Of a stretch of DNA of 34,269 bases, positions 10,374-18,865 are shown piece by piece (the stretch's first letter is position 1; each line of letters begins with the position of its first letter). Both the position numbers and the translations under genes were made by a program. The notes under the pieces were generated by a model. That model was not told where the DNA came from and searched no databases. It saw nothing but the letters and a program-made list of their open reading frames with translations. Source of the DNA: Candidatus Aminicenantota bacterium. Its GTDB lineage: Bacteria > Acidobacteriota > Aminicenantia > JAMOAD01. The DNA lies in the NCBI GenBank assembly GCA_027067555.1, contig JAMOVU010000107.1:1-34269 (forward strand), read 5' to 3'.

Positions 10374-11660
10374 TTATTTAAGAAAATATTTTTCCAATTC
10401 CTTCCCTATATCATTTATATAAGGATGTTTTTCCAGATCAAAGCCATACGAATCTAATAGGAGGGCATTATCCTGTGCGTGCATTCCTTCAAAAAAGGAG
10501 ATGGAATACTTTTCTTTTTTTGTTATTCCGGCTTTCAAATCAAAGCCATAGTTTGAAAGGAGTACAATATCGGGAGCATTATCAAAAAATTGTCCGGAGT
10601 AAATATCCTCTTTAAAAAAAACATTTTTAATGACTTTTTCCCCTTCTATTTCAATTGAAAGAAACCTCTCCTTAAGCTCCAGCCTTAGCTTTTCATAATC
10701 TTTTTGATCAACACTCCCCTTTCCATACTTATCTTTCAAATTAATGTATACTCTTGAAGGGTCAAGTGCAAATGCCTGTGAGGTTTCTTTTATGCTTTTC
10801 AGATTTTTCGGGTTTTCATCTTCAAAATCAAGATACCCCCATTCCTTTAAATATTGAGAAATATAAACCTCATACTTTAAAGAAGTGAAACCATGATCAG
10901 AGAGGATTATAAATGGAATACCTCTTTTTTCCATCTCTTCAGTAATTTTTCCTATAACACTATCAACATGTCTGTAATAATCTTCAAAATCCTTTTGGTT
11001 CTCATGCTTTTCATCATCTTTTGCCTTAAACAAAAAGTGGTGAAGCCTGTCAGTACCTGTAATTATAAAGAAAAAAAGATCCCACTTTTCTTTGTCAAGC
11101 TTTTTATAAACAGAAAATCTTTTATCAAGTGTATCGTGAAGCTCTTTTAAAAAGAATTTTTTATCACTCCTTCCCAGAGCTGTATCAACATCCACCTTAT
11201 AATCAAGCTTTTTTAAATATGATAAAAATTCTTTCGGATAAACAGCATTTTCAAGGTCAAGAGCAACAAAGCCTGAAATCAGATACCCATTTATTTTTCT
11301 CACCGGATATGTGTTCGGAAGATTAATTATTATTGATTTTTTACCTTTTTCTCCTATTTTCTCCCAAATAGTTTTTACAGGCAAAAGAGGAAAAGTGGGA
11401 AATCTGTATCCATAATTTTTTTTGTTTATTTCCATAAATCCGTAAATTCCATGTTCTCCCGGATTCATTCCTGTCATAAAGGATGTCCAGGAGACAGAAG
11501 AGACTTCGGGAACCGGAACCTGAGTTCTTATAAACTTATATCTTTCAATCAATCTTTTAAAATTAGGCATAATTCCTTTTTGGACAAAGTCTTTTATTAA
11601 CTCATGAGGAACACCATCAATACCAATAACCATGAACTTTCTGGATTTTTTAAAAAGCAT
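10374..11660 (-). CDS. Alkaline-phosphatase-superfamily phosphodiesterase/nucleotide pyrophosphatase-like protein
   Basis: Type I phosphodiesterase fold (PF01663-like). Visible motifs: metal Asp in MVIGIDGVPHELI, the nucleophile segment SSVSWTSFMTGMNPGEHGIYG, TGTDRLHHFLF, IILSDHGFTSL and GMHAQDNALLLDSYG, together giving the two-metal site of this superfamily. No signal peptide or membrane helix, so cytoplasmic. Such genes are frequent in exopolysaccharide loci of uncultured bacteria, with unknown substrates (phosphodiester sugar donors are one possibility). The frame is open to an upstream ATG at 11696 that would overlap the preceding epimerase by 26 bases. The ATG at 11660 was preferred because AGAGGG directly follows the epimerase stop, and the protein then starts close to the conserved domain. 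Confidence 0.8.
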   Translation of the reverse strand: MLFKKSRKFMVIGIDGVPHELIKDFVQKGIMPNFKRLIERYKFIRTQVPVPEVSSVSWTSFMTGMNPGEHGIYGFMEINKKNYGYRFPTFPLLPVKTIWEKIGEKGKKSIIINLPNTYPVRKINGYLISGFVALDLENAVYPKEFLSYLKKLDYKVDVDTALGRSDKKFFLKELHDTLDKRFSVYKKLDKEKWDLFFFIITGTDRLHHFLFKAKDDEKHENQKDFEDYYRHVDSVIGKITEEMEKRGIPFIILSDHGFTSLKYEVYISQYLKEWGYLDFEDENPKNLKSIKETSQAFALDPSRVYINLKDKYGKGSVDQKDYEKLRLELKERFLSIEIEGEKVIKNVFFKEDIYSGQFFDNAPDIVLLSNYGFDLKAGITKKEKYSISFFEGMHAQDNALLLDSYGFDLEKHPYINDIGKELEKYFLK

Positions 11661-11670
11661 CTTTCCCTCT

Positions 11671-12639
11671 TTAATTTTTCTCTTTAAACCAATCATAAGT
11701 CAGCCTTAATCCCTTTTTCAAATCAATCTCAGGATTAAAGCCCAGAATCTTTTTTGCTTTTTCTATTGAGGTATAGTTTCTTCTGATTTCTCCTTTTCTT
11801 TCGGGTTTATACTCAACACGGATTTCATTTTCTACAATATCCCTTATATACTCTACTAATTTATTTACAGATGTTTCAACACCTGTTCCGAGCTGAAAAA
11901 TTTCTCCCCCAATTTGTCTTTTTTCAATTGCTTTTACAATCGCCCGGGATAAATCTCCGGCATATATAAAATCTCTTGTTTGTTCCCCATCCCCATAAAT
12001 AAAAATAGGCTCACCTTTAATAATTCTCCTGTAAAATTCAGCAACAACACTTCCCTTATGATATGAATAAATTCCGTATACATTTGAAAATCTCAAGACT
12101 ACTGTTTCCAGACCAAAACTACCATAAAAAGCTTTGCAATATCCCTCACCTGCCAATTTTGAAGCTCCATATGGGGAAAGTGGGGAAGGAATTTTTTCCT
12201 CATTTAAAGGAGGAGTTTGTTCTCCGAGAGGAGCAGCAGAAGATGAGAAAACAAATCTTTTAATTCCATATTTTACAGAATAGTTTAAAAGATTTAATGT
12301 CCCCAGAACATTTACATCGGCATCTTTAAAAGGGTTCTCAATAGAAGGAATAACCCCGGTTTGAGCTGCAAGATGAACAACATAATCGCTCTTTTTAATA
12401 ATATCATCAAGATTTTTATCTCTTATATCCCTTTTACAAAAAATAACAGACACATCATCAGAAAGATTTTCCGAATAGATAACCCCGTGTTTTTCCAGGA
12501 TCTCCTTAAATAAGCTTAAATTCCCCGAAGACAAATTATCCAATATTATGACCTTATATTTATTTAACTTTAAAAGAAAATCCAGCAGATTCAGCCCTAC
12601 AAAACCTGCTCCGCCAGTAATTAAAATAGTCTCCTTCAC
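11671..12639 (-). CDS. NAD-dependent sugar epimerase/dehydratase (GalE-like extended SDR)
   Basis: 322 residues; TGGAGFVG at 8-15 is the NAD-binding loop, FSSSAAPLGE the Ser-containing active-site strand, and Tyr157/Lys161 in SPYGASKLAGE the catalytic pair. DNLSSGN, HLAAQTGV, RFSNVYG and DGEQTRDFIYAGDLSRAI are standard for UDP-glucose 4-epimerase-type enzymes acting on nucleotide sugars. The exact substrate (UDP-Glc, UDP-GlcNAc or another) cannot be decided. The start is GTG and overlaps the GT2 stop (GTGA), so it is translated with its neighbours. Confidence 0.85.
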   Translation of the reverse strand: MKETILITGGAGFVGLNLLDFLLKLNKYKVIILDNLSSGNLSLFKEILEKHGVIYSENLSDDVSVIFCKRDIRDKNLDDIIKKSDYVVHLAAQTGVIPSIENPFKDADVNVLGTLNLLNYSVKYGIKRFVFSSSAAPLGEQTPPLNEEKIPSPLSPYGASKLAGEGYCKAFYGSFGLETVVLRFSNVYGIYSYHKGSVVAEFYRRIIKGEPIFIYGDGEQTRDFIYAGDLSRAIVKAIEKRQIGGEIFQLGTGVETSVNKLVEYIRDIVENEIRVEYKPERKGEIRRNYTSIEKAKKILGFNPEIDLKKGLRLTYDWFKEKN

Positions 12640-13265
12640 TTTTTAAAAATCTCCGATAATACTATAAAAAATTGAAAGAAATGTCTCCATGCAATGCCCC
12701 GAGGTTTTTCAATAGGAATTTCTTCTATATCAACTTCTTTTATCCTTGCCCCTTTTTTATAAAAAAAAAGAACAAAAACCCCACAGGTGCAGCTTCCTTT
12801 TAGATTTTTAATCCCATCAGTAAAAGATTTCTTAAAAGCTCTAAACCCTGTACCCGCATCATATACTCCTGTTTTAAGCCTTGTGATAAAAGAAATAATC
12901 CTTTCGGAAAAGCGAGGGATTTTTTTTCTTTTACCCAAAACAAGGTCAGCTTCATTATTTAATATTGGAGCCACAAGGTCAGGAATCCTGTCAGCAGGAT
13001 GTTCTCCATCCGCATCTATTGTTACAATTATCCCTGAATCTATAAGCTTAATCCCTTTTATGATATTTTTCAGATAACCAAGGTTTTCGGAATTTCTTAT
13101 AATGTTGGCACCCAGTTTTTTTGCAACCTCAGCTGTTCTGTCAGAACTCGCGTCATCGATAACAAGAACTTCATCAACATGTTTTTTAACATCTTCTATT
13201 ACTTTCCCGATTCTATTCTCCTCATTGTAAGCCGGGATAAGCGCCGTTATTTTGGTTCTATTCAT
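12636..13265 (-). CDS. Family 2 glycosyltransferase (dolichyl/polyprenyl-phosphate mannose-synthase-like)
   Basis: About 210 residues with a GT-A fold: ITALIPAYNEENRIGKVI at the N-terminus, VLVIDDASSDRTAE (first acidic motif), NLGYLKNIIKG and IVTIDADGEHP (DxD metal and nucleotide-sugar site). GTGFRAFKK follows later. The short size and absence of C-terminal membrane helices fit Dpm1-like enzymes that transfer a sugar from a nucleotide donor to polyprenyl phosphate. Such a product could feed the GT-C enzyme at 7571-9241; this link is an inference. The frame opens with TTG at 13268 followed by ATG at 13265; the ATG is taken. It follows the thioredoxin gene by a few bases and overlaps the next epimerase by four. 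Confidence 0.85.
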   Translation of the reverse strand: MNRTKITALIPAYNEENRIGKVIEDVKKHVDEVLVIDDASSDRTAEVAKKLGANIIRNSENLGYLKNIIKGIKLIDSGIIVTIDADGEHPADRIPDLVAPILNNEADLVLGKRKKIPRFSERIISFITRLKTGVYDAGTGFRAFKKSFTDGIKNLKGSCTCGVFVLFFYKKGARIKEVDIEEIPIEKPRGIAWRHFFQFFIVLSEIFKK

Positions 13266-13272
13266 CAAAACT

Positions 13273-13632
13273 TTACTTCTCAGAGTCTATTATTTTTATC
13301 GCACTTTCAATAAGATCAGCAAGCTGTTTTTTTGATGAAGCACCTATTATTTCCTTTATCTTTTTTCTACCTTTTATTATCATGTATGATGGGACACCCT
13401 GAATATCGTATGCCTTTGCAATTTTTTTATTTATATCAACATTCACCTTGATAAACTCAACTCTATCCTTATACATATTCATAATATCATTCAAAAGGGG
13501 TTCCATCATTCTGCACGGAGGACACCACACAGCCCAGAAATCAATAAAAACAGGCTTTTTGCAATTGTCAACCTTCTCATAAAACTCTTTTTCATCTACA
13601 GGTTTCAAATCCCACATTTTTACTTTTCCCAC
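13273..13632 (-). CDS. Thioredoxin with a WCPPC active site
   Basis: 119 residues, the normal thioredoxin size and fold order: PVFIDFWAVWCPPCRMMEPL with redox Cys37 and Cys40, VEFIKVNVDINKKIAKAYDI, and the cis-proline loop QGVPSYMII (Pro81). The dipeptide between the cysteines is Pro-Pro instead of the Gly-Pro of classical thioredoxin, which usually shifts the redox potential. An extra Cys24 precedes the active site. No signal peptide, so cytoplasmic. It begins with GTG sharing one base with the stop of the SQD1-like gene (TAGTG), so the two are translationally coupled, which hints that it serves that Cys-rich enzyme. A later ATG (codon 6) is a possible alternative start. Confidence 0.9.
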   Translation of the reverse strand: MGKVKMWDLKPVDEKEFYEKVDNCKKPVFIDFWAVWCPPCRMMEPLLNDIMNMYKDRVEFIKVNVDINKKIAKAYDIQGVPSYMIIKGRKKIKEIIGASSKKQLADLIESAIKIIDSEK

Positions 13633-15098
13633 TAAAATTTATCTATTATCTCTATAATTTTTGCTTCCCTCTTTTCTCCTGACCAGTGAGTGCGCGGTAA
13701 GATTACATGTTTTTTCTCCTCTATTCTTGCTTTGATGTGAGGTTTGGTCAGGAGTTTAAACATTCTGTATATTTCTTCTTCAAGGGTAACTTTAGGTTTA
13801 AAGCCAAATCTATCGGGAAGGTTCTTATATATTACTTCATAGGGATGCTCATCAGCTTCAACTCTTGGATTTTCAAGTCTTTGAATTTTCGGGCTTAATC
13901 CAAATTCCTCTTTTCCTATTTTTGCAACTGTCATCGCAAGTTCCATTAAAGAATAAACACCGGACAGTTGATTAACAACATCATACACTCCCGGTGGCGG
14001 AGGATTGTTTATAAGTCTTGTCATACACTGCATTGCATCCATAAGTGCAAGAAAACCTCTTTTTTGATGACCTGTACCATATATCGTTAGCGGTATCCCC
14101 ACGACTGCCTGAGCAACAAATCTGTTAATTGCAGTTCCAAACCACTCGTCAACATCAAACCTTGTTCTCAAATCATCATCCTCTTCAAATTGGGGTAAGT
14201 GAACACCATAAATAACGCCCTGCATTATATCGTATGATCTAAGCCACCAGTATTTGCAGGCTTCGTAAACATTAAAAGTATCCTGAACCTTTGACACATG
14301 GTAAAAGCTTACAGGATCTCTCGGGGTAAGTTCTCCTCCGAGACTCCATTCTCTGTCTCCCCATTTTAAAACAGCATCAGCCGGGAAAAGCCCTTCAAAG
14401 ATAGGCCTCCCTGTCAAAGGAGTACCATACTCTCCCATTGTTCCCAATTTAATGAGTGAAGCATTGGGAACTATATCCCTCATAGCAAATAGCAATCTCA
14501 ATGTCCCCATCACATTGTTTGTTTGAACGAAAACTGCGTGATCATCATCCACCATACTATAGGGAGCAGAAGGATTTTCAGCATAGTGAACAATAGCATC
14601 CGGTTTAACCTCCTCAAGAAATTCTCTGAATTTGTTTCTATCAAGGAGGTCTATCTCTCTGAAATTTATATTGATACCCAAAATTTCCTTGGCTTTTTTA
14701 AGTCTCTGGGTCATTCTTGCTATTGGTACTATGGTGTGAGATCCCTTTTCCTTAACCCAATTTCTTCTGCTGTAATTATCAATACCACTCACCTCATAAC
14801 CGAGGCTGCCAAGCCAAAGAGCAAGAGACCACCCCAAATATCCGTCAATCCCGAGAATCATAACCTTCATCTTCCTGAGCCTATAACCGTATTCTGATTT
14901 TTCCCATTCAGGGCATTCTTCAAAGCTCACAGAAGACGGATCAAAAAAGCCAAGTTCCGGCCTCCTTTTACATGAGCCCATATTAAAACCCTCCTCAACC
15001 TCCCCCGCACTTTGCCCGCAGGCTCTAAAATCAACTCCTCCTTTAAATTCAAACATTGGACAATTCCAACATGTGTTATGAGCATTGTGTTCTGTCAT
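13632..15098 (-). CDS. sqdB: UDP-sulfoquinovose synthase (SQD1/SqdB/Agl3) homologue with Cys-rich N-terminal extension
   Basis: Extended SDR of 488 residues. Residues 78-480 follow SQD1 closely: NAD loop GIDGYLG (83-89), HYAENPSAPYSMVD, NNVMGTLRLLFA, KLGTMGEYGTP (Thr220), SFYHVSKVQDT (Tyr266, Lys270), MQGVIYGV, TRFDVDEWFGTAINRFVAQA, and the C-terminal NPRVEADEHPYEVIYKNL. These motifs separate SQD1 from ordinary epimerases. The family makes UDP-sulfoquinovose (UDP-6-sulfo-6-deoxyglucose) from UDP-glucose and sulfite. Residues 1-75 are an added domain with cysteines at 10, 13, 27, 43 and 62 (CWNC...C...C...C), plausible for a metal or Fe-S site. The start is supported by AAGGAG eight bases upstream. 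A coupled thioredoxin follows. An altered sulfonate or other substrate is possible. Confidence 0.82.
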   Translation of the reverse strand: MTEHNAHNTCWNCPMFEFKGGVDFRACGQSAGEVEEGFNMGSCKRRPELGFFDPSSVSFEECPEWEKSEYGYRLRKMKVMILGIDGYLGWSLALWLGSLGYEVSGIDNYSRRNWVKEKGSHTIVPIARMTQRLKKAKEILGININFREIDLLDRNKFREFLEEVKPDAIVHYAENPSAPYSMVDDDHAVFVQTNNVMGTLRLLFAMRDIVPNASLIKLGTMGEYGTPLTGRPIFEGLFPADAVLKWGDREWSLGGELTPRDPVSFYHVSKVQDTFNVYEACKYWWLRSYDIMQGVIYGVHLPQFEEDDDLRTRFDVDEWFGTAINRFVAQAVVGIPLTIYGTGHQKRGFLALMDAMQCMTRLINNPPPPGVYDVVNQLSGVYSLMELAMTVAKIGKEEFGLSPKIQRLENPRVEADEHPYEVIYKNLPDRFGFKPKVTLEEEIYRMFKLLTKPHIKARIEEKKHVILPRTHWSGEKREAKIIEIIDKF

Positions 15099-15166
15099 AT
15101 TACCAACTCCTTATTTTTCTCCTGCTATTTTATCATATCCTTTCAATATGGAAAACTTAATTCCCT

Positions 15167-16525
15167 TTAATTACCTTTAAAATTCAAAACTGTTTTAATC
15201 GTTTTGATTAATATTATTAAATCAAGTAAAAGAGACATGTTTTTTATATAAAATAGCTCATATTTGAATTTTTCAAGTTGTTGTTCCACTGTATTAATGT
15301 ATCCCATTTTAACCTGAGACCATCCGGTAAGGCCGGGTTTAATAAAAAATCTCAAATCATAAAAAGGAATCTCTTTTTTTAATTGATCAGCAAAATATTT
15401 TCTAATGGGTCTATTGCCTACAAGGCTCATGTCCCCTTTAAGCACATTAATTAGCTGAGGGATTTCATCAATCCTTGTTCTTCTCAAAAATTTCCCCACT
15501 TTTGTTATTCTCGGATCATCTTTTCCGGCCCATTTAGGACCTGTTTGTTTTTCCGCATCAACTATCATTGTTCTGAATTTTATTAATCTGAAGGGTTTCT
15601 TATACCATCCCAATCTTTCCTGGATGAAAAAAATAGGCCCTTTTGATGTTATCTTTATTAAAAATGCGGTTATCAAAAAAAGCGGAGCAAAAAGAATCAA
15701 TAGGAAACTTGCAACCAACAAGTCAAAAACTCTTTTTAATTTGTAATATGAAGTAATACTTGTCAAATAACTTTTTTCATAAACTATTTTCCAGACATTT
15801 TTAAAACTGATATCAAAAACTTTTCCCGTTATACTTATATAAAAATTCTCAAAATCATAGACAAAAAAGCCCTTAAACCTCAACTCGAGAATCTTCTCAA
15901 TATGCTCTTTCACAATATTTTTTTCAAAAGATAATACGATTATCTCTTCCTGCGATAAATTCTTTTCAATCTCATTAATAAAATTTCCCACCTTATTATC
16001 CGGAATAAACTCAAAAATAAAAAAAGAATTATTTTCAAATTCATCCGATATCGCCTTTCGCTCTCCATCCGAAAGCCCGAGAAAATAAACTTTTTGTTTT
16101 GTTATGCTTTTTTCAAAATTTAAAAAGAAGAGAAAACGCTGAAAAATAAGTATAATGAAATAAAGAGAAAAAAGAAGTACAAAAACCACTCTCCCGACAA
16201 AATAATAAGGTATAAAATAAAATATAAACCCTGCCAAAAAAGAAACAAACACAAGCGAAAAAAGAAGTTTAACAGCTGTTTTGCTAAAATTTCCCACTTC
16301 CCACCTTTCATAAACTCCAAAGATATAAAAAGCGATAAAGATTAATGGAAAAAGAATAAGGTACACCACCAAACTTTTTTCCATTAATATCATAGAAAAT
16401 TCTCTTTTGTCATAAATAAACCTTATTATATATGAAAGAAAAATCACCCCTAACAGGATAATCTGATCGATAAAAAACAATTTCACTCTTACTTTATTAA
16501 AAACAAAAGAAAAATAATCTTTCAT
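15167..16525 (-). CDS. Undecaprenyl-phosphate sugar-phosphate transferase (WbaP/WcaJ-type initiating enzyme)
   Basis: 452 residues. Four to five N-terminal membrane helices (residues about 10-135), a central Rossmann-like CoA-binding_3-type segment, one more hydrophobic helix in RVFDLLVASFLLILFAPLFL, then the PF02397 catalytic domain: KGPIFFIQERLGWYKKPFRL, LIKFRTMIVDAE, the Asp353-Glu354 catalytic dyad in TRIDEIPQL, and SLVGNRPIRKY. It transfers sugar-1-phosphate from a UDP-sugar to undecaprenyl phosphate in the inner membrane, starting repeat-unit assembly for the whole locus. The usual SLVGPRP motif reads GNRP here. Its start overlaps the stop of the upstream GT4 gene (ATGA). Confidence 0.92.
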   Translation of the reverse strand: MKDYFSFVFNKVRVKLFFIDQIILLGVIFLSYIIRFIYDKREFSMILMEKSLVVYLILFPLIFIAFYIFGVYERWEVGNFSKTAVKLLFSLVFVSFLAGFIFYFIPYYFVGRVVFVLLFSLYFIILIFQRFLFFLNFEKSITKQKVYFLGLSDGERKAISDEFENNSFFIFEFIPDNKVGNFINEIEKNLSQEEIIVLSFEKNIVKEHIEKILELRFKGFFVYDFENFYISITGKVFDISFKNVWKIVYEKSYLTSITSYYKLKRVFDLLVASFLLILFAPLFLITAFLIKITSKGPIFFIQERLGWYKKPFRLIKFRTMIVDAEKQTGPKWAGKDDPRITKVGKFLRRTRIDEIPQLINVLKGDMSLVGNRPIRKYFADQLKKEIPFYDLRFFIKPGLTGWSQVKMGYINTVEQQLEKFKYELFYIKNMSLLLDLIILIKTIKTVLNFKGN

Positions 16526-17739
16526 TCATTTACCTCCTTTTCCATCAACACATTATAATATCTTGAAGAGGAAAGAGTTCTTTTATAAAGAGATTCAAAC
16601 TTATTTCTTAGCAGTTTCCCCTCTTCTTTCAGAAGCTCTCTGTTATTATAATAAAAAATTACACTATCACAAAAAGTATCAACATCCCCCTCATCAACAA
16701 AATGACCTACCCTATTTTCAATTATAAAATCGTAAATCTCATTTTCTTTATCTCCCACAAGAATGAAAGGTCTGCCAACCGCCATAATTCCGTAAAATTT
16801 TGAAGGTAACAACAATCCCCCTATTCCCCTTTTTATACTAATAAGCGCAATATCTGCCATGTTCAAACTGTAATTTAAATCCTCATAGGCTTGATAAGGC
16901 AATATCATAACATTTGTAAGATTATTCTCTTTTACATATTTCTCCACCCCCTCTTTTTTAGGGCCTTCGCCGATAAATTGAAAAATAATATCTTTTTTAT
17001 CTTTTAATCTTTTAATCCCTTCAAGAATCGTTTTAAATTCATGTCCCAATCCCATATTTCCCGAATACTGAACCACAAATCTGTTTTCCAGATTGAACTT
17101 TTTTATAAAAGGATTATCTTTTTTTTCAACAGGATAAAGTTTTTCTTCATTTGCCCAGTTGGGGATTATGTGAATCTTTTCTTCTTCAATATTATAAATT
17201 TTTAGAATCCTATTCTTCATTCTAACACCGAGAGTAATAACCTTATCCGCTTTTTTAAAAACAAAATTATTCAATCTTCTTAAAATACTTGAGAAGATAG
17301 AGTTTTCCTTAATCATTCCTAATTTGATTTCCAGCTCAGGATGCAAATCCTCCACTATATATATGACTCTGGCTCCCTTGAGTTTTCCCAATAAAATACC
17401 CACCGGCGCTATCATCGGAGGAGAGGAAAAAACCATGATTCTATCAATTCTTTTTATAAAAAGGCCTTTTAAAAAAACACTTACAAAAAAAGTGATAATT
17501 TCCAATAATCTATAGAAAAAAGATTTTCCCTTTGCATACACATTATTTACCCTGTAAATTTTTATCCCTCTGTACTTCTCATACTTTTTGTGCTTTTTTG
17601 AGCCATTATAACTATTTCTTGAACAAATCACGGAAACATCAATCCCTTTTTTTACAAGATCCTCTGACAATTCTGTAAGCAGTTGGGGAACTGATGTTAT
17701 ATCAGGGTAAAAGTATCTGTTAATTATTAAGAGATTCAT
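16522..17739 (-). CDS. GT4 glycosyltransferase, WbuB-like
   Basis: 405 residues, GT-B fold. The N-terminus (MNLLIINRYFYPDITSVPQLL) and the donor-site segment LLLPSKFYGIMAVGRPFILV resemble the WbuB group (N-acetyl-fucosaminyltransferase-like) more than classical GT4 enzymes with an EGFG-type motif. It also has PNWANEEKLYP, VVQYSGNMGLGHE and GEGPKKEGVEKYV. WbuB-like enzymes often sit next to the initiating transferase, as here. It overlaps the previous GT4 gene by 20 bases and has no evident Shine-Dalgarno, so translation may depend on coupling. It would add an early sugar to the lipid-linked repeat unit in the cytoplasm. Confidence 0.86.
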   Translation of the reverse strand: MNLLIINRYFYPDITSVPQLLTELSEDLVKKGIDVSVICSRNSYNGSKKHKKYEKYRGIKIYRVNNVYAKGKSFFYRLLEIITFFVSVFLKGLFIKRIDRIMVFSSPPMIAPVGILLGKLKGARVIYIVEDLHPELEIKLGMIKENSIFSSILRRLNNFVFKKADKVITLGVRMKNRILKIYNIEEEKIHIIPNWANEEKLYPVEKKDNPFIKKFNLENRFVVQYSGNMGLGHEFKTILEGIKRLKDKKDIIFQFIGEGPKKEGVEKYVKENNLTNVMILPYQAYEDLNYSLNMADIALISIKRGIGGLLLPSKFYGIMAVGRPFILVGDKENEIYDFIIENRVGHFVDEGDVDTFCDSVIFYYNNRELLKEEGKLLRNKFESLYKRTLSSSRYYNVLMEKEVNE

Positions 17740-18865
17740 TTTTTGTAATTAGTTCATAAATTTTTTTGTGCATTTCAGAACAAATCTTTATGTCAAGATT
17801 CTTCCTCGCTATCTCTCTTGATAATATTCCAAATTTTTTTCTTAAATCCGGATTTTCTATTAAAACAGATATCCTTTCAGCCAATTTTTCAGGATTTCTT
17901 ACCCCAACTATAAAGCCATTCTTTCCCTCCCTTATAAAATCAGGTACGGAACCAACATCAGTCGAAACAACGGGCTTTTCCATTGCCATGGCCTCCCAGA
18001 CTGACTGGGGGGATGCTTCTGCAACAGACGAGCACACATAAATATCAGAAGCTTTCAAAATTTCACTGATATTATCAACACCGCCAAGAAAAATAAAATT
18101 TTTCAAATTATAATTTGAAATCTTTTTCTTTAAATAATCAATGTATTTTTTCTGAGTATCAAACAGGTTTCCTGCAACAAAAAACCACAAATTTTCATAC
18201 TTTTTATTCAAAATATTTGCCGCATCAATAAAGTATTCAAAGCCCTTGTAAGGATTAACATTCCCTACGCTTAGAATCCTTACTCCTTCATACTTTAAAA
18301 GGTTTTTATCAGGTTTTACAATATCAGGATTAAATTTTTCTGTATTAACAGGAGCCTGGATTTCCATAATAGGTTTATTAATTTTAAAATTTTTTAAATA
18401 ATACTCTTTTACTCTTCTCCCCTCAACAATAAAGCCATCCACAAAATTTTTCAAAAACCTGAAAATCCCTCTTATATAGGAAGGTATTCTTGTATCATTT
18501 AAATGCCAGATAAGTTTTTTCCCGGCAAGTCTTCCTGCAATCACTCCCTTCCACTGCCAGGAGGCATTACAGTGAACAATATCAGGATTTATTTCTTTTA
18601 TTATTTTTTTTAATTTTAATATCTGGGGAATAAAAGTCAATTTCCACCTAAAAAAACCGAAGAAACTTTTTGATAATTTATTCAGCCTTATTGCTCTATA
18701 GTCAATCCCATAATCACTCAATAATTTTTCAAACCTTTCCGAATCCTTGTCAGGAAAAAAAACAATTGTGTCAATTCCTTCTTTTTTTAACCTCTTTGCA
18801 ACCTCAGCAATTCGCAGTTGAGGTCCCGCAATTCTGCCATCAAGAACTATATTAATTATTTTCAT
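17720..18865 (-). CDS. GT4 glycosyltransferase
   Basis: 381 residues with two Rossmann-like lobes. N-terminal acceptor lobe: MKIINIVLDGRIAGPQLRIA, DIVHCNASWQWKGVIAG. C-terminal donor lobe: RILSVGNVNPYKGFEYFIDA, FIFLGGVDNISEILKASDIY and the EX7E-type motif EASPQSVWEAMAMEKPVVST, expected to bind the nucleotide-sugar diphosphate. No signal peptide. Start overlaps the upstream GT4 stop by four bases (ATGA). Sugar and linkage cannot be predicted. Confidence 0.88.
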   Translation of the reverse strand: MKIINIVLDGRIAGPQLRIAEVAKRLKKEGIDTIVFFPDKDSERFEKLLSDYGIDYRAIRLNKLSKSFFGFFRWKLTFIPQILKLKKIIKEINPDIVHCNASWQWKGVIAGRLAGKKLIWHLNDTRIPSYIRGIFRFLKNFVDGFIVEGRRVKEYYLKNFKINKPIMEIQAPVNTEKFNPDIVKPDKNLLKYEGVRILSVGNVNPYKGFEYFIDAANILNKKYENLWFFVAGNLFDTQKKYIDYLKKKISNYNLKNFIFLGGVDNISEILKASDIYVCSSVAEASPQSVWEAMAMEKPVVSTDVGSVPDFIREGKNGFIVGVRNPEKLAERISVLIENPDLRKKFGILSREIARKNLDIKICSEMHKKIYELITKNESLNN

